From assembly GCA_028697435.1 (NCBI GenBank), contig JAQVFD010000097.1:1-7394 (forward strand): a DNA stretch of 7,394 bases, written 5' to 3'. Below the pieces are notes generated by a model. That model searched no databases. It worked only from the letters and a program-made list of their open reading frames with translations, and was not told the DNA's origin. Below, piece after piece: positions 5,832 through 7,394 of the stretch (position 1 is its first letter; each line of letters begins with the position of its first letter). The stretch is from Clostridiaceae bacterium. Its GTDB lineage: Bacteria > Bacillota > Clostridia > Lutisporales > Lutisporaceae. Made by a program: the position numbers and the translations under genes.

Positions 5832-6243
5832 ATATTTTCTTGTTTAGAAGCAATTTGTAGAAATAGTTTATAATATCACTTCTTTTGATTATCCCGATAA
5901 ATATGTCATGGTCATCCACCACCGGTATAAAGTTCTGATCAACAGAAAGGAGAATCAGATCTTCTATATGTGATTCGATGGAAACCGGTTTATTTTTCTG
6001 ATATTTGGAAACATCTCTTATCATAATCTTGTTAGTATCTTTAAACCCCAGATTCTGTGTATGTTTCAAATGCCACAATATGTCCCCTTCTGTTATTGTA
6101 CCTACATATTTGCCGCTGTCGTTGACTAGGGGCAAAGCACTGTATCTGTGAAATTCCATCTTTTCAATAACCTGTCTCATTGTAGAGTCTGCCGATATCC
6201 AGACGATTTCCTCTTTTGGTGTGAGAAAAAAAGCTATATTCAT
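5830..6243 (-). CDS. Two-CBS-domain protein, putative nucleotide-sensing regulator
   Basis: A 137-residue stand-alone Bateman module: CBS1 at about 8-60 (HRYSALPLVN, then GTITEGDILWHL) and CBS2 at about 77-130 (NFIPVVDD, then GIIKRSDIINYF). Such pairs usually bind adenine nucleotides or related ligands in a cleft and pass the signal to a partner. TxxD at Thr51/Asp54 in CBS1 fits the ribose-contacting motif; in CBS2 the matching position is Lys120 with Asp123, so ligand binding may be uneven. There is no attached enzyme, channel or DNA-binding domain, so the partner is unknown. It resembles short CBS proteins common in Firmicutes. The start is firm: AGGAGG (6250-6255, minus strand) lies 6 bases before the ATG. 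It has its own promoter at 6289-6317 and faces the MocR-type gene across a shared regulatory region. Confidence 0.88.
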   Translation of the reverse strand: MNIAFFLTPKEEIVWISADSTMRQVIEKMEFHRYSALPLVNDSGKYVGTITEGDILWHLKHTQNLGFKDTNKIMIRDVSKYQKNKPVSIESHIEDLILLSVDQNFIPVVDDHDIFIGIIKRSDIINYFYKLLLNKKI

Positions 6244-6288
6244 TTATATCCTCCTGATTCCCTTGACTTATCTTTTGACGTCAATTCT

Positions 6289-6317
6289 ATTATATATTTA
6301 ATACCGACAGAAGTGAA
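6289..6317 (-). promoter_or_regulatory. Sigma-A promoter of the CBS-protein gene
   Basis: On the minus strand TTCACT (6312-6317, four of six) is followed after 17 bases by a perfect TATAAT (6289-6294). Transcription should start near 6282, about 40 bases before the ATG. The TTGGA-TTGT-TCCAA site (6341-6354) lies just upstream of the -35 box. Confidence 0.7.
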
Positions 6318-6340
6318 CCAAATTATTATGCTATACTACT

Positions 6341-6354
6341 TTGGATTGTTCCAA
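6341..6354. promoter_or_regulatory. Inverted repeat TTGGA-N4-TCCAA, possible regulator site
   Basis: A perfect 5-bp inverted repeat around TTGT. It shares its arms and 4-base spacing with the site at 6424-6441 in the same gap, which makes chance less likely. It stands about 24 bases upstream of the CBS-gene -35 box, a place where an activator could act. Confidence 0.5.
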
Positions 6355-6389
6355 TCAAAATTGGATGGATGTAAAATATCAAAATTGGA
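6354..6389. repeat. 12-bp direct repeat ATCAAAATTGGA, 24-bp period
   Basis: ATCAAAATTGGA occurs exactly at 6354-6365 and 6378-6389, each followed by a similar GGAT-containing stretch. MocR-family regulators such as GabR and PdxR are known to bind direct repeats upstream of target genes, so these are reasonable candidates for the binding site of the downstream MocR-type gene. That assignment is inference from position. Confidence 0.55.
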
Positions 6390-6393
6390 GGAT

Positions 6394-6420
6394 TTTACAA
6401 CTAATTATATATGATATAAT
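6394..6420 (+). promoter_or_regulatory. Possible promoter of the MocR-type gene
   Basis: TTTACA (6394-6399, five of six) is followed by a perfect TATAAT (6415-6420). The 15-base spacer is short, so the -35 box is uncertain. The start of transcription near 6427 would fall within the inverted repeat at 6424-6441. Confidence 0.5.
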
Positions 6421-6423
6421 AAT

Positions 6424-6441
6424 GATTGGATGAGTCCAATC
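6424..6441. promoter_or_regulatory. Operator-like perfect inverted repeat GATTGGA-N4-TCCAATC
   Basis: The 7-bp arms (6424-6430 and 6435-6441) are exact reverse complements around TGAG. The site lies just after the -10 box of the MocR-type gene, where a bound repressor would block transcription. It is a better copy of the site at 6341-6354. Confidence 0.6.
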
Positions 6442-6472
6442 TAATAATGTATATTCTATGGAGAAGAGTGAT

Positions 6473-6808
6473 ATGATGCGCATCAATATTAACCGAAAAT
6501 CTGATACACCGATTTACATGCAGATTAAAAACCAAATCCGCGATATGATAACCTTCGGAGAGCTGCCTGCCGGACATGTACTTCCTCCTGAAAGGATCTT
6601 GAGTGAGCTTCTTAATGTCAACAGAACTACTATAGTAAAAGCATATCACGAGTTAAAGACCGATGGGCTGGTACAGGCACGGGTTGGGAAAGGCACTATA
6701 GTTGCAGTCAAGCCCTTCAACGGACGTTTTAATAATATCCGGCTCCCAGCAGGGACTGGACTATATTGCACGAGTCTTCTTAAAGCCCGGAGATACCGTG
6801 ATACTTGA
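6473..6808 (+). pseudogene. GntR-type DNA-binding half of a broken MocR-family regulator
   Basis: N-terminal part of a MocR-type gene (GntR winged helix fused to an aminotransferase-like domain). The DNA-binding domain is intact: TPIYMQIKNQIRDMI, then PAGHVLPPERILSELLNVN, the recognition segment RTTIVKAYHELKTDGLV and the wing RVGKGTIVAV, ending about 80 residues in. After about 6711 the frame no longer matches the family; it runs through the aminotransferase part out of frame and stops at 6808. The ATG at 6473 follows GGAG (6460-6463) by 9 bases; an ATG at 6458 overlaps that GGAG and is less likely. As it stands, the gene would make a wHTH-only protein of 111 residues with a meaningless tail of about 30. 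Such a protein could still bind DNA, but it would lack the effector domain. Confidence 0.8.
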
Positions 6809-7394
6809 GGAACCTTCTTTCTTCGGAGCAATGCAGATTTTCCGATCTGCCGGTGCGAAGATCATCGGTGTGCCTATAGACAGCAACGGCATGAAAACAG
6901 ATATACTTGAATCTCTTATTCAAAGATATAAACCAAAATTCATTTATGCGCTTCCTACCTTTCAGAATCCTTCAGGTATAGTAATGAGCCTTGAACGTAG
7001 GTATGAACTGCTGGATTTATCCTACAAATACCGTATTCCTATAGTTGAGGATGACCCCTATGGAGATCTGCGCTATGAAGGGAAGCCCATACCATCCTTG
7101 AAGGCTTTGGATCCCTATGAACATGTAATATACTTAAGCACATTTTCTAAGGTTCTCTCCCTTGGGATACGAATTGGCTGGATTGCTGCCGAACATGGGA
7201 TCATAAGGAAATTTTCATACCTTAAGCAAATTACGGATATGCACGTCAATACACCCGGTCAGTATCTGATAAGCGAATTCCTTTCCCAAGGATGTTACGA
7301 GAAGCATCTTAATACAATACTGACTGAATACAGAAAAAAAAGAGATATGATGAATACAGCATTGGAGAAATACAAACTGCCCGGAGTTCTGTGG
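6717..7394 (+). pseudogene. Aminotransferase-like half of the broken MocR-family regulator, runs off the window
   Basis: In a frame shifted by one base from the upstream half, the sequence reads DVLIISGSQQGLDYIARVF and continues with the fold-type I aminotransferase pattern: LEEPSFFGAMQIFRSAGA, PTFQNPSG, VEDDPYGDLRYEG (Asp and Tyr of the cofactor site), then STFSKVLSLGIRIGW with the Schiff-base Lys (codon 7149-7151). It is open to the end of the window without a stop. It begins in the middle of the domain: the family's linker and the first part of the aminotransferase fold are missing, and I see no usable start codon with a ribosome binding site. The Lys lies 137 residues after SGSQQG, as in GabR (Lys312), so about 85-90 residues appear to be lost. 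Most likely a pseudogene; an assembly error is possible. Confidence 0.82.

Noticed and set aside
6401..6649. An 82-codon minus-strand frame across the MocR promoter
   Set aside because: It overlaps the promoter, the operator-like site and the conserved DNA-binding domain of the plus-strand gene, with no recognisable motif.
6717..7394. A separate functional aminotransferase gene
   Set aside because: The N-terminal part of the fold is absent, there is no start codon with a ribosome binding site, and the sequence aligns in order with the second half of a MocR regulator.

Overview
This window looks like chromosomal DNA from a low-to-moderate GC Firmicute, most likely class Clostridia. The reasons are the strong AGGAGG-type ribosome binding sites, the sigma-A promoters (TTGACA/TATAAT type), the transketolase split into two subunit genes, and the style of the CBS-domain and MocR-type proteins. 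I cannot fix the genus from sequence alone. There is no CRISPR array, tRNA, rRNA, transposase or phage gene.

Left block (1-2458, minus strand): a heavy-metal resistance operon. An ArsR/SmtB-family metal sensor with both CadC-type metal sites is followed by a P1B-type Zn/Cd/Pb-exporting ATPase. The promoter lies at 2430-2458, and a perfect 22-bp inverted repeat covers the transcription start, as expected for autorepression. The ATPase has no N-terminal metal-binding domain. Upstream of it, a well-placed ribosome binding site drives an 11-codon reading frame that ends at a TGA in frame with, and directly next to, the GTG start of the ATPase. A Shine-Dalgarno-like sequence at the left edge suggests that one more gene follows in the operon.

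Middle block: a small plus-strand gene (2555-2863) encodes an unrecognised proline-rich protein with one hydrophobic segment. It converges on a minus-strand group: N-terminal transketolase subunit, C-terminal transketolase subunit (1-nt gap) and an HD-domain hydrolase-like protein (33-nt gap). The group is read from a good promoter at 5369-5397. Together the two transketolase halves make one TPP enzyme of the non-oxidative pentose phosphate pathway.

Right block: a 64-residue acidic protein of unknown function (5519-5713) is followed by an unusual array of 7-bp repeats with an inverted counterpart (5717-5805) and a GC-rich terminator (5807-5831). A two-CBS-domain protein (5830-6243, minus) is separated from a broken MocR-type regulator (6473 to the window end, plus) by about 230 bp packed with direct and inverted ATTGGA/TCCAAT motifs, which look like regulator binding sites. 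The MocR gene keeps its GntR-type DNA-binding domain and most of an aminotransferase-like domain. An estimated 85-90 residues between them are missing and the reading frame changes at the junction.

Four genes (cadC-like, transketolase N, the 64-aa protein, mocR-like) have a longest reading frame whose first start codon lies on or just before the Shine-Dalgarno sequence. I therefore chose the next start in each case. I see no clearly new multi-gene system. The points most worth a second look are the in-frame TGA before the ATPase, the heptad repeat element, and the MocR deletion with its surviving operator-like sites.
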